Assembly: GCF_965230735.1 (NCBI RefSeq)
Contig: NZ_OZ246016.1
Coordinates: forward strand, 1,240,001 to 1,304,000
Direction: 5' to 3'
DNA length: 64,000 nt
Source: Motiliproteus sp965230735
GTDB taxonomy: Bacteria > Pseudomonadota > Gammaproteobacteria > Pseudomonadales > Balneatricaceae
A program made the position numbers and the translations under genes. Each line of letters opens with the position of its first letter. Position 1 is the stretch's first letter. The notes under the pieces were generated by a model. The model made no database searches. It was not told the DNA's origin and saw nothing but the letters and a program-made list of their open reading frames with translations. Of this stretch, positions 26,117 to 34,255 are shown piece after piece.

Positions 26117-26219
26117 GTGCTAACAGTCAGGTTATGAGGACGGTGTCCTCATAATAATTATTAGCGGGACGTCCATATATCACGCCGCCCACTTTTTTGT
26201 TTCTTTCGCAACTATCTGT
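26117..26219 (-). other. attI region with attI/cassette junction
   Basis: On the minus strand GTTAGCAC (26124-26117) marks the crossover point, with the recombination position between 26124 and 26123. The upstream DNA to 26219 is the attI side and contains a palindromic GAGGACAC-CGTCCTC (around 26133-26150). The integrase-specific binding sites could not be defined by eye. Confidence 0.7.
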
Positions 26220-26248
26220 TTAATAGGAGCTTTTTTGTCTAGGGTCAA
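26220..26248 (-). promoter_or_regulatory. Pc cassette promoter
   Basis: On the minus strand TTGACC (26248-26243), a 17-base spacer, then TATTAA (26225-26220), reading into the cassette array about 95 bases before the attI junction. Location and direction are those of an integron Pc promoter. Confidence 0.75.
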
Positions 26249-26342
26249 AATGGATAGGTGACAAAGCTGGACGCTGGTCCATACTTTCTTCACGGGCAAG
26301 GATGTGCTCGTCGAAACTAAAGTGTCAGGGAGGATCGCGCGC

Positions 26343-27308
26343 ATGTCATCGTCTCCATTTTTGCAGTCCCTTGCCGAGCATATGACCGTTCGGCGCTACA
26401 GCAAGCGTACGATCAGGGCTTACCGATACTGGATCAAGTCTTTCATAATCTTCCATCAAAGAAAACATCCCGCCGAGCTGGGCAAGGAACAGGTGATTGA
26501 GTACCTGACTTACCTGGCGGTGGAGCGCCATGTGGCTGCGGCAACTCAGACGATGGCGTTGAATGCATTGGCTTATCTATACAACAAATTTCTGAATCGA
26601 CCCTTGGGTGATATCGATCAGTTCAAAAGATCCTCCCGACAACCCAAGCTGCCGGTTGTATTAACTCAGGGGGAAGTGAAGCGGTTGCTGAGCCAATTAC
26701 AGGGGAAGAAAAAACTGATCGCTTCGATTTTGTATGGTTCGGGTCTGAGACGGATGGAGCTGGTGAGACTCCGGGTTCAGGATGTGGACCTGACCATGCT
26801 TCAGATAAAAATCTGGTTTGGTAAGGGTGGCAAGCATCGTCTGGTTACTTTGGCACCGGAGCTCGCAGAGGCGATTCAACGTCAGATCGATGCAGTTTGT
26901 CGATTGTTAGCAGAAGATCGACAAGTAGAGGGCTTTGCCGGTGTGTATCTACCGGGCGCTTATGCCGACAAACATCCTGGGGCGCGTTTCGAGCCGGGAT
27001 GGCAATACCTTTTCCCATCCGCAAATCTGAGTATTGATCCCAAGGACCGCTGCCTGCGACGACATCATATTGATGAATCGGGTATCAACAAGTTCTTAAG
27101 AGTGGCTCGCAAACAGGCAGGTATCGAAAAACCGGTGGGCAGTCACACCTTGCGTCACTCCTTTGCCACCCACCTGCTGCAGAGCGGTGCCGATATTCGT
27201 ACCGTTCAGCAGCAGTTGGGTCACAGCGATGTTAAGACTACTGAGATTTATACCCATGTACTCAAGCAGGGCGCGATGGGGGTTCGCAGCCCGCTCAGCC
27301 ATCTATGA
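26343..27308 (+). CDS. intI: Integron integrase (IntI)
   Basis: Tyrosine recombinase of 321 residues inserting and excising cassettes at attI x attC. The catalytic set is visible: R in GSGLRRMELVRLR, K in GKGGKHR, H-x-x-R in SHTLRHSFATHL, H in LGHSDVKTTEIYTHV with the nucleophilic Tyr. The IntI-specific insertion between the two catalytic halves is present (VYLPGAYADKHPGA... RRHHID), which separates it from XerCD. GGGAGG lies nine bases before ATG 26343; the frame is open to a GTG at 26304. No clear LexA box was seen upstream. The gene is complete and apparently functional. Confidence 0.95.
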   Translation: MSSSPFLQSLAEHMTVRRYSKRTIRAYRYWIKSFIIFHQRKHPAELGKEQVIEYLTYLAVERHVAAATQTMALNALAYLYNKFLNRPLGDIDQFKRSSRQPKLPVVLTQGEVKRLLSQLQGKKKLIASILYGSGLRRMELVRLRVQDVDLTMLQIKIWFGKGGKHRLVTLAPELAEAIQRQIDAVCRLLAEDRQVEGFAGVYLPGAYADKHPGARFEPGWQYLFPSANLSIDPKDRCLRRHHIDESGINKFLRVARKQAGIEKPVGSHTLRHSFATHLLQSGADIRTVQQQLGHSDVKTTEIYTHVLKQGAMGVRSPLSHL

Positions 27309-27416
27309 TCCCAGAGGGCTAGCCCTATCCGGTTCTTGCGGTTAGACGTCTGACTGGCCAGGAATCGGACCAGTCGGCACAATAGGTTGGCGACGGACAA
27401 CTGATAAGAGGAAGTA

Positions 27417-28322
27417 ATGGCGGAACCGGACTACCTGCAACTGGACGGCAAAGCACTGCAACTGTTTCTGCTGGTGCTGGAGGAGGGGTCGATCAGCCGT
27501 ACCGCCGTTCGGCTGGGAACGTCGCAATCGAACGTCAGTCATACCCTTGAGAAGCTGCGCCAGATCACCGGCGATCCGCTGTTTGTTCGGGCCGGTCGCG
27601 GTATTGCACCTACCAGTACTGCCTTGGAGTTAGCCGAGACGGCGCGTTGCAGCCTCGATAGCTTGCGCCAGTTTGGTAGTCGCTCCCATTTTGACCCAGC
27701 CAGCGCTCGCCAGCACTTCATCCTGGCGGCCAACGATTATCAGCGGGATTATCTGTTGCCGGGGTTGTTTAAACGCGTACGTTGCCAGGCTCCCGGCCTG
27801 AGTTTCAGTGTTATACCGTCGCAGGTGCCTGATGCAGAAAGTCTTCGTCAGGATCATTGTCAATTGATGCTGACCCCCCATCCCCCCGAGGCCTCCGATA
27901 TCATCCAGCGCCGTTTGCTGAGCGATCACTTCGCCTGCTATTTCGATCCCGGGGTTCGTACCGCACCGGACACACCGCAGGCCTACCAGCAGGCACAGCA
28001 TGTCGCGATCAGCTTATCTGGAACGAAACGGATGCAGATCGATGCCGATATTTCCGCCCTCGGCCTGGAGCGCGATATCTTCCTGACGTTGCCCAATTTT
28101 GCCGGTATCTGGGACTTTATTCGTGGTACCGATCTGATCGCGACGCTGCCGAGCTTGCTTGGTAGTGGTGATTTGGAAGGTATCGCTCAGCAGCCGTTAC
28201 CGTTCGAGACGCCGCCGCTGGATATCTACCTGGTTTGGCACAAGCGTTATCACGACAGCCCGGCCCACCGCTGGTTGCGCGAGCAACTGATCGCCAGTCT
28301 TCCGGCCCGCTCTGACAGTTAA
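27417..28322 (+). CDS. LysR-family transcriptional regulator
   Basis: Protein of 301 residues with an N-terminal winged helix-turn-helix (about 12-70, VLEEGSISRTAVRLGTSQSNVSHTLEKLRQ) and a LysR substrate-binding domain. GAGGAAG precedes the ATG. It lies 108 bases beyond intI and is the first chromosomal gene right of the integron. No divergently transcribed target is adjacent, so the regulon is unknown. Confidence 0.88.
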   Translation: MAEPDYLQLDGKALQLFLLVLEEGSISRTAVRLGTSQSNVSHTLEKLRQITGDPLFVRAGRGIAPTSTALELAETARCSLDSLRQFGSRSHFDPASARQHFILAANDYQRDYLLPGLFKRVRCQAPGLSFSVIPSQVPDAESLRQDHCQLMLTPHPPEASDIIQRRLLSDHFACYFDPGVRTAPDTPQAYQQAQHVAISLSGTKRMQIDADISALGLERDIFLTLPNFAGIWDFIRGTDLIATLPSLLGSGDLEGIAQQPLPFETPPLDIYLVWHKRYHDSPAHRWLREQLIASLPARSDS

Positions 28323-28475
28323 CCTATCGATAATTTCGATAAGTAATATCAAATGCCCTGTCTTTATTCGATTTGTTGAAATTGGCAGAATAGCCACACC
28401 GACAATCAGTGATCCTGGTTGTCGAGCCGCAGTCACCGGCAAATCGCCTTTCGGATTCACCCTTCTGGAGCTGCT

Positions 28476-28766
28476 ATGACACGATCGCCTAAGCCCGGTT
28501 TACAAACCGCGATGCAGGATCTGATTGTCCAGATCCGCACCCAGGTACCGTTCGATACCCCGACCTCCACTCTGTGCCAGGGACCTTGTACGGGCTGTTC
28601 TAAAAAACTGATGGAGTTTCTCGATACGGAAGTGAGCGACTGGGAATGCCGCCTCAATGCCGGCGACATACCCAGTTTTGGAGATATTCATGCTTTGGCC
28701 AAGCGCAGCAGAAAGATCCATGGCGTGCTGAAGCAGAACGGCATTATCGACGCAGTAAACCTCTAA
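28476..28766 (+). CDS. Small conserved Cys-motif protein
   Basis: Protein of 96 residues with the motif LCQGPCTGCSKKLMEFLD (Cys spaced C-x3-C-x2-C, about 34-42) and a helical C-terminus. CTGGAG lies just before ATG 28476; a longer open frame from 28419 lacks this. The Cys cluster could bind metal or an Fe-S unit. It ends 35 bases before the stop of the metal-efflux type permease, and may be part of the same metal-related neighbourhood, but function is unknown. Confidence 0.65.
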   Translation: MTRSPKPGLQTAMQDLIVQIRTQVPFDTPTSTLCQGPCTGCSKKLMEFLDTEVSDWECRLNAGDIPSFGDIHALAKRSRKIHGVLKQNGIIDAVNL

Positions 28767-28801
28767 CCCCGCACTTCTCATCGCTGCGCAATGGCCCTGC
28801 C

Positions 28802-29824
28802 TTAGCCGGCGATCCAGTTAAAGCTGAACCCACCGATCACCGCCATGCTGAAGATTACCAGCAGGAAGGCGGCCAGCAGCGGCCAGTAGAACAGGCGCTT
28901 GAGCAGGATCACTTCCGGCAGGCTGGCACCGCCGCTGCCAATCACCAACGCGATAATGGCACCCAGGCTGACGCCCTTGGCAACGAACGGGGCCACCAGC
29001 GGCAGCAGCGCGGTCACGCGGATATAGAGCGGGATGCCGATCAGCGCCGCGGTCGGGATCGCTGCCGGGTTATCGGCGCTGGCCACTTCGGCGAAATACT
29101 CGGCCGGGATGAAGCCGTGGACGAAGGCGCCGATCAGCATCGCCACCAGCATGTACGGGAACATCGAGCGGAACAGCTCCCAGCTCTCCTGCCAGGCTTC
29201 ACGCCACTTACTCGGCTTAGGCGCCGGCTTTGATGAGCTGGCGCAGCAGCTGGTTTGGGTTTCTGGGGCGGTTTCGCTGCAACCACCGGTTTTGCCACTG
29301 TCGGTTTCTGATGCGCTGCTGCATTTACCGCCACTGTTGCTGTTGAGCAGTTGCTGTTTGATATAGCGCTCGAAGCCCAGGCGTTGTAGCAGGGCACCGG
29401 CACCGATGGAGATCACCAGCGCCAGTACCGCGTACCAGGCGGTCAGTTGCCAACCCAGCACCGGAATAAATAGCGCGATCACGATCGGGTTCAGCAACGG
29501 TGAGGTAAACAGGAAGGTCATGGTGGGGCCGAAACCGGCGCGCGCTTTCAGCAGCCCGATCAGCATCGGGATAGTGGAGCAGCTGCAGAACGGGGTGACG
29601 GCGCCGAGTCCGGCGGCGGTCAGGTAGCCGCGACCGCGGCGGGCTCCCAGCAGGCCTTGGATCTTTTTTGCCGGCAGCTTCTGGTTGATCAGCGAGACGG
29701 CAAAGCTGATCAGCAGGAACAGCCCGGTCAGTTCGGTGAACAGCTGCAAGAACATCAAGCCGCTTTCGCGCAGCATCAGTTGGGTTTCGGGGTGTTGGAA
29801 GTAGACGGTGAGTTGTTCGATCAT
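28802..29824 (-). CDS. Permease, YraQ/SO_0444-like (ArsP-related) metal efflux candidate
   Basis: Inner-membrane protein of 340 residues with about eight helices and two related halves. The family signature TPFCSCSTIPMLIGLL is present (about 79-94). Between the halves is a loop of about 50 residues rich in Cys (GGKCSS, GGCSE, TSCCASS), a probable metal-binding segment. It is divergent from an ArsR regulator, with one operator-like palindrome near each start. Related proteins export Cu/Zn or organoarsenicals; the exact ion is not shown by the sequence. Confidence 0.82.
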   Translation of the reverse strand: MIEQLTVYFQHPETQLMLRESGLMFLQLFTELTGLFLLISFAVSLINQKLPAKKIQGLLGARRGRGYLTAAGLGAVTPFCSCSTIPMLIGLLKARAGFGPTMTFLFTSPLLNPIVIALFIPVLGWQLTAWYAVLALVISIGAGALLQRLGFERYIKQQLLNSNSGGKCSSASETDSGKTGGCSETAPETQTSCCASSSKPAPKPSKWREAWQESWELFRSMFPYMLVAMLIGAFVHGFIPAEYFAEVASADNPAAIPTAALIGIPLYIRVTALLPLVAPFVAKGVSLGAIIALVIGSGGASLPEVILLKRLFYWPLLAAFLLVIFSMAVIGGFSFNWIAG

Positions 29825-29837
29825 GATGATAATCTCG

Positions 29838-29859
29838 TATTTCTAGATTTATCGAAATA
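29838..29859. promoter_or_regulatory. ArsR-type operator near the permease start
   Basis: TATTTC-N10-GAAATA inverted repeat 14 bases upstream of the permease start codon. It shares the core TTTCTAG and ATCGAAAT with the second copy at 29957. Confidence 0.75.
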
Positions 29860-29956
29860 AATACCTAAAGAACATGGCAGGACCCAGAGGGGGCTGCCAG
29901 CTCTATATTTCCATATTTGTGGAATTATTCTCAGGCGGATGAATTGGGTTGTCAAG

Positions 29957-29980
29957 ATATTTCTAGTATGATCGAAATAT
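29957..29980. promoter_or_regulatory. ArsR-type operator near the arsR start
   Basis: ATATTTC-N10-GAAATAT inverted repeat ending 20 bases before the regulator start codon. Two matching operators in one divergent intergenic region imply joint control of regulator and permease. Confidence 0.8.
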
Positions 29981-29999
29981 TCGTTAGCAGGAGTGATCG

Positions 30000-30347
30000 A
30001 TGGAGATTGAAACAGCGGCCAAACGGTTGGCGGAATTGGGCCATAAAACCCGGTTGGAGATCTTCCGTTATCTGATCCGTGGTGGCCATCAGGGGGTGCC
30101 GGTGGGTGAGATTCAGGCGGCGTTGGGGGTGCCGGGTTCGACCCTGTCCCATCACCTGAACCGGCTGATGTCGGTCGGTCTGGTGGCGCAGCGTCGGGAA
30201 GGGCGGACGCTCTACTGCACGTCCCAGTACCAAGAATTGGATGAGTTGCTGGCGTTTCTGAAGGATGAGTGCTGCATTAATGGCCTCAGTGCCAATGAAT
30301 GGCCTGAGGGTGAGACGGCCAACGCGAAGGCCAACACGAAGGCCTGA
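30000..30347 (+). CDS. ArsR/SmtB-family regulator
   Basis: Winged helix-turn-helix repressor of 115 residues (VPVGEIQAALGVPGSTLSHHLNRLMSVGLV, about 35-65). A Cys pair in DECCIN near residue 92 may bind the inducing metal or metalloid, together with the Cys in LYCTSQ. CAGGAG precedes the ATG. It is divergent from the metal permease, and the two palindromes between them are its likely targets. Confidence 0.9.
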   Translation: MEIETAAKRLAELGHKTRLEIFRYLIRGGHQGVPVGEIQAALGVPGSTLSHHLNRLMSVGLVAQRREGRTLYCTSQYQELDELLAFLKDECCINGLSANEWPEGETANAKANTKA

Positions 30348-30366
30348 GTTAACGAGGGCTAAGTTC

Positions 30367-30396
30367 CTCCGCCGGTAGCCTATTGCACCGGCGGAG
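30367..30396. terminator. Terminator hairpin between convergent arsR and dctM
   Basis: CTCCGCCGGT pairs perfectly with ACCGGCGGAG over 10 bp with a 10-base loop. No long T run follows on either strand, so the efficiency is uncertain. Confidence 0.55.
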
Positions 30397-30408
30397 AAGT
30401 AGGTCAGA

Positions 30409-31818
30409 TCAGGTGTAGCCGATCAGTCCCGGCAGCCAGAGCACGATGCCCGGCAGCATGATCAACACCGCGATGGTCAGCACATCGGCGACGAAGAACG
30501 GCAGGCAGCCGCGGAATACGTCCTGCACCGAGCACTCCGGTCGCACCCCGGCGACCACGAAGCAGTTGAGGCCGATCGGTGGAGTAATCAGGCACAGCTC
30601 GGCCATCTTCACCACGATGATGCCGAACCAGATCGCACAACCGACGCCGGAGACACCGAAGGCGGAATCGGCGGCGCTGACCGCTTCGCCGCCGTTGAGG
30701 GCGATGATTGCCGGGTAGACCACCGGCAGAGTCAGCAACAGCATCCCGATCGCATCCATAAACATCCCCAGCACCGCGTACGCGCAAAGAATTAGCAGCA
30801 GGGTCAGCATCGGACTCTGCTCCAGGCTGACGATCCAGTCGGAGAAGGTCGACGGCAGATCGGCGAAACCGAGGAAGCGCACGTAGATCAGTACCCCCCA
30901 GATGATCGCGAAGATCATCGCCGACAGCTTGGCGGTTTCCATCAGTGAACTCTTCAGCTCCTTCCAGCGGCTACCGTGCCAGATTGCCATGCACAGGATC
31001 ACGAAGGCGCCCAGGGCACCGGCTTCGGTGGGGGTGCCGACACCGCCGTAGATACAGACCATGATGATCGCGATGACGAAGAAGATCGGCATTGCACCGG
31101 GTAGCGACTCGAACCGCTCCTTCCAGCTGTAGCCGGTCACCGGCGGGCCGAAGTCCTTGCGGGTCATCGCCAGGATGATCACCAGACCGCCGTAGATCAG
31201 TGCCGACACCGCACCGGGCAGGAAGCCGGCCATCAACAACGCGCCGACATCCTGTTCGACGATGATGGCGTAGATGACCAGGATCGCCGACGGCGGGATC
31301 AAGGAGGCCAGGGTGCCCCCGGCCGCGACCACCCCAGCAGCGAAGCGCTTGTCATAACCGAGCTTGAGCATCTCCGGCACCGCAATACGGGCGAATACCG
31401 CCGAGGTGGCGACCGAGGCCCCGGAGACGGCGGCAAAACCGGCGGTGGAGAATACCGTGGCGACACCCATCCCCCCCGGCAACCAGCCAACCCAACGCTT
31501 GGCGGCCTCGAACAGGGTTCGCGTCAGCCCGGCGTGGTAGGCCAGAAAGCCGATCAGGATAAAGGTCGGGATTAGCGACAGCGCCAGCGACGAAACTTTG
31601 GAGTGGGGGATGGTACCGGCCATTTTGACCGCCACCATAAAGCCTTTCTCAAACCCCAGCTTGGCCGAAAAGATCCATAGCAGCCCCAGGAATCCGGCGA
31701 TGCCGGCGGCAAACGCAACCCGTACCCCGAGCACCACGAAGACCAGCATCGCACCGGTGACCCAAAGGCCGATGGTGGTGGAGTCCATCGCTCCCATGGT
31801 TTCAATTAAACTGCTCAT
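30409..31818 (-). CDS. dctM: TRAP transporter large permease (DctM family)
   Basis: Large membrane subunit of a TRAP transporter, 469 residues with about 12 helices; it forms the Na+-driven transport path. The protein shows typical DctM stretches (FLGLLWIF, GGTLASLIPPSAILVIYAI, FMDAIGMLLLTLPVVYP). It overlaps dctQ by four bases (ATGA), so the two are translationally coupled. The substrate is not certain; C4-dicarboxylates are suggested by the adjoining DctB/DctD system. Confidence 0.92.
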   Translation of the reverse strand: MSSLIETMGAMDSTTIGLWVTGAMLVFVVLGVRVAFAAGIAGFLGLLWIFSAKLGFEKGFMVAVKMAGTIPHSKVSSLALSLIPTFILIGFLAYHAGLTRTLFEAAKRWVGWLPGGMGVATVFSTAGFAAVSGASVATSAVFARIAVPEMLKLGYDKRFAAGVVAAGGTLASLIPPSAILVIYAIIVEQDVGALLMAGFLPGAVSALIYGGLVIILAMTRKDFGPPVTGYSWKERFESLPGAMPIFFVIAIIMVCIYGGVGTPTEAGALGAFVILCMAIWHGSRWKELKSSLMETAKLSAMIFAIIWGVLIYVRFLGFADLPSTFSDWIVSLEQSPMLTLLLILCAYAVLGMFMDAIGMLLLTLPVVYPAIIALNGGEAVSAADSAFGVSGVGCAIWFGIIVVKMAELCLITPPIGLNCFVVAGVRPECSVQDVFRGCLPFFVADVLTIAVLIMLPGIVLWLPGLIGYT

Positions 31819-32444
31819 GGGCGGACCTCCTCGTCATCGTGACCACTGACCGATTCGGCCTCTTTGGCGGCCACCTCGGCGGCGCTCTCGATCAGCGGCA
31901 CCGCCACCGGCTCGTCACCGCCTTCTTTCAGAGCGCGACAGTAGCCCCAGAGTTGTAGCAGTAGTCGCAGGGCTAAGACGGTCAGCGCTACCGGCACCAC
32001 CAGCTTGGCCGGCCAGGTCGGCAGGTTGATATCCAGCGACGAGTCGCCAATGGAGTATGCGCGCCAGAAATGCAGGTAGGAGCCGTAGATCAGCACCATC
32101 GTGACCAGCAGCATCAGCAGCGTGGTCAGCAGTTCGGTGAACCAGAGCCAGCGTCGGCGCAGCTGGCCCACCAGGATGTCCATCCGGATATGGCCGCCCA
32201 TCCGCTGGGTGTAGGCGATGCCGAAGAAGGCGATAAAGGCCATCGCCTGCTCGACCCAGTCGACATAGCCGCTGATCGGGGCCGAGAAGATCCAGCGACC
32301 CAGCACATTGGTGGTGGCTAGCAACACCAATAGGAAAATGACCAACCCGCTGATCAGATTGAGCAGCGACTCGACACGAAAATAGAGCCGATCGGCCCGG
32401 CTGAGTACCGAACCGTCTTCAATAACGGTAGCCGAAGCAGACAT
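31815..32444 (-). CDS. dctQ: TRAP transporter small permease (DctQ family)
   Basis: Small membrane subunit, 209 residues with four predicted helices and the DctQ pattern (FGIAYTQRMGGHIRMDILV). It has a longer than usual C-terminal cytoplasmic tail rich in Glu and Ala (about 175-209). It lies between dctP (119 bases upstream) and dctM (overlapping), consistent with one dctPQM transcript. Confidence 0.9.
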   Translation of the reverse strand: MSASATVIEDGSVLSRADRLYFRVESLLNLISGLVIFLLVLLATTNVLGRWIFSAPISGYVDWVEQAMAFIAFFGIAYTQRMGGHIRMDILVGQLRRRWLWFTELLTTLLMLLVTMVLIYGSYLHFWRAYSIGDSSLDINLPTWPAKLVVPVALTVLALRLLLQLWGYCRALKEGGDEPVAVPLIESAAEVAAKEAESVSGHDDEEVRP

Positions 32445-32563
32445 AACAGCCTCTCAGTAATTAGTGAGGAAATCAGCGCCGGAGGTGGATTTTCCGGCGA
32501 AGGCGGCCACGCGCCCGCTCCCCTTCAGCAGGCGGCGCAGCCAAAACGATCGTCAGAGAGTCA

Positions 32564-33568
32564 TTATTTGGCGAACTGCTCGGCGGTGAAGTCGAACAGT
32601 GCCTGGGCGTCGAACTTGTCACCCCACTTGGCGATCCACTCCTGACGGACCGACTCGGCCAGCTTGTTCAGCTCGGCGGTCTGCTCCGGGGTGAAGGTCA
32701 CCTGGGTCAGACCGGCTTCCTTGATTGCCGCGTGGTATTTGGCGGTGGTGTTGTTTTCGTAGTTGTCGACGTAGTGAGCCATCGCTTCGTCAACCGAGCC
32801 CAGCAGCGCTTCGCGGTGTGCCGGTTTCAGTTCGGCCAGGGCGTCGGTGTTGACGACGATCGGGCAGTTGGCCGAGCCCAGGTTCAAGTTGGTGGTGACC
32901 CAGTTGCCGACCTTGTAGGTGTTGGTGGCCAGGTGGGCATGGGGGGCGAAGGAGGCGGCATCGATCACGCCGGAATCCATCGACTGGCGCACTTCGGCGA
33001 ACGGAACGCCGGTCTTAACGGCACCCAGTTTGCCCAGCACGCCCATGATGCCACCCGGGCCACGAACCCGCAGGCCTTCAAAATCGCTCAGCTCGTTGAG
33101 GCCTTCGCTCTTACTGACGATGTTGTACTGCGGCATCGGCGAGGACATCAGCAGAGTGGCATTCCAGCGGGCCAGATCTTTGGCGACGGTCGGATGCTTA
33201 TAGACCGCATCGTAAATCTCGGCGATGCGAGCTAGCGAGACGTCCTTGGAGAACGGAAGCTCGGTAACGGTGATCGTGGGGTTTTTGTCGGTGTGGTAGA
33301 AGGAGCAGAACTGAGCCATCTCAAAGGCACCGAAGGAGATCCCGTCGAGGTTCTCCCGGGATTTGGACAGGCCGCCGTAGGAGATCTTCAGCTTAAAGTC
33401 GCCGTTGGTCTTGGCTTCAACCAGCTCGGCCAGTTTCTCGACGTTTTCGGTGAAAGCGCGGCGTTTGCCCCAAAGGGAGACGTTCCATTCGGTGGCGGCG
33501 TGGACTTCGGTCGCGGCGAAACCAGCCAGGGCGAGGGAAGCAACCAGAGCTTTGGATAGGGATGCCAT
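32564..33568 (-). CDS. dctP: TRAP transporter periplasmic substrate-binding protein (DctP family)
   Basis: Periplasmic binding protein of 334 residues. A signal peptide ends near VHA-ATEWN. The body has the DctP order of features, including the Arg-containing VRGPGG segment (about 172) that in this family contacts the carboxylate, and a later conserved Asn in SANCPIVVNTDA. GGAGAAC precedes the ATG at a rather long distance. It is first in dctPQM, transcribed from a sigma-54 promoter about 340 bases upstream. Confidence 0.9.
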   Translation of the reverse strand: MASLSKALVASLALAGFAATEVHAATEWNVSLWGKRRAFTENVEKLAELVEAKTNGDFKLKISYGGLSKSRENLDGISFGAFEMAQFCSFYHTDKNPTITVTELPFSKDVSLARIAEIYDAVYKHPTVAKDLARWNATLLMSSPMPQYNIVSKSEGLNELSDFEGLRVRGPGGIMGVLGKLGAVKTGVPFAEVRQSMDSGVIDAASFAPHAHLATNTYKVGNWVTTNLNLGSANCPIVVNTDALAELKPAHREALLGSVDEAMAHYVDNYENNTTAKYHAAIKEAGLTQVTFTPEQTAELNKLAESVRQEWIAKWGDKFDAQALFDFTAEQFAK

Positions 33569-33597
33569 AGAGAGTTCTCCTTAAAATTTATTATTTT

Positions 33598-33863
33598 GGA
33601 ACCTGTGAACAAGTCCTAGTAGGGCTCTGGCTTTCTGCTTGATCTGCAATTCAGGCGCAGCTTTGCAGGAATGTCTAGACCTTACAAAAAGCAGCAACGC
33701 AGAGTGCGGATCAAGCTGTTAGCCCCGAAGGGCAAGGTCTGAAGTTGGCAAACTCGTTGTTGCATTCTTTGCCAAGGGCTATGGCCATTGGCGGCAGTCT
33801 GCGCCTAGATTTTGCCAACTTCAGGCTCTTGCAGTGCCTCACTAGGACTTATTCGCAGGTTCC
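33598..33863. repeat. Palindromic MITE-like element between the sigma-54 promoter and dctP
   Basis: A 266-bp block is bounded by 23-base inverted repeats (33598-33620 and 33841-33863) matching at 21 positions. Nested inside are GGCGCAG/CTGCGCC arms and a perfect 14-base inverted pair CTGAAGTTGGCAAA (33739-33752) and TTTGCCAACTTCAG (33811-33824). It has no open frame of note. The outer flanks share TTATT, only loosely a target duplication. It resembles a nonautonomous element; the family is not identified. Confidence 0.6.
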
Positions 33864-33907
33864 TTATTCCGACAGGGGAGGCAGCCCCTTGCGGATAGTC
33901 CTGTTAG

Positions 33908-33924
33908 AGCAAAGCTCGGGCCAA
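33908..33924 (-). promoter_or_regulatory. Sigma-54 promoter for dctPQM
   Basis: The minus strand reads TTGGCCCGAGCTTTGCT; GG and GC are 10 bases apart and the -12 element TTTGCT is perfect. It predicts a leader of more than 320 nt that includes the whole palindromic element. DctD, a sigma-54 activator, is encoded nearby. Confidence 0.7.
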
Positions 33925-34034
33925 TATGGCCATTGAATTGAAAGCGGAATCGTAACTTGATGAAAATAATAGAGTTATAGGTGGCGACCTTGGTTGGCGT
34001 AGTACGAGGCTGCGATGGGGCTGGCTCGGTTGCG

Positions 34035-34087
34035 CCAAAAATGGCTGATGAATCCGGGTTAATTTCGCTGTATCGGCCATTTTTAGC
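34035..34087. promoter_or_regulatory. Possible DctD enhancer site
   Basis: Inverted repeat CCAAAAATGGC (34035-34045) and GCCATTTTTAGC (34076-34087), located 110-165 bases upstream of the dctP sigma-54 promoter, a usual enhancer distance. It could also serve the divergent dctB gene. Assignment to DctD is inference from position. Confidence 0.35.
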
Positions 34088-34255
34088 CGATACGATTGGC
34101 CTTTGCTGTTAGGGTTGGATTGTCCGTAGGGCGATTACGTCCGCGAGAACCGTCGCGGGCAGCCCGCCGATCGCTTCGGCCAAGCCCGTTTGGCTCGGTA
34201 TTTGCTGCATCGGAGGGTAAGAGAAAAATGATTCACCTGATCCGGGAGCCTTGAT

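Larger units (their letters stand above)
20668..27308. mobile_element. Integron: integrase gene, attI, Pc promoter and two cassettes
   Basis: An intI-type gene on the plus strand (26343-27308) is divergent from a minus-strand cassette array, the standard integron layout. Cassette 1 spans 22494-26123 and cassette 2 runs from 22493 down to an interrupted attC ending at the IS element. The cassettes are AT-rich against a GC-rich chromosome. Each cassette's 5' sequence after the G/TT crossover point complements the R'' core of its own attC: GTTAGCAC with GTGCTAAC, and GTTAAATG with CATTTAAC. Confidence 0.9.

Noticed and set aside
26200..26342. LexA box controlling intI
   Set aside because: No CTGT-N8-ACAG palindrome could be found in the region; CTGTTTAATAGG has only one half.
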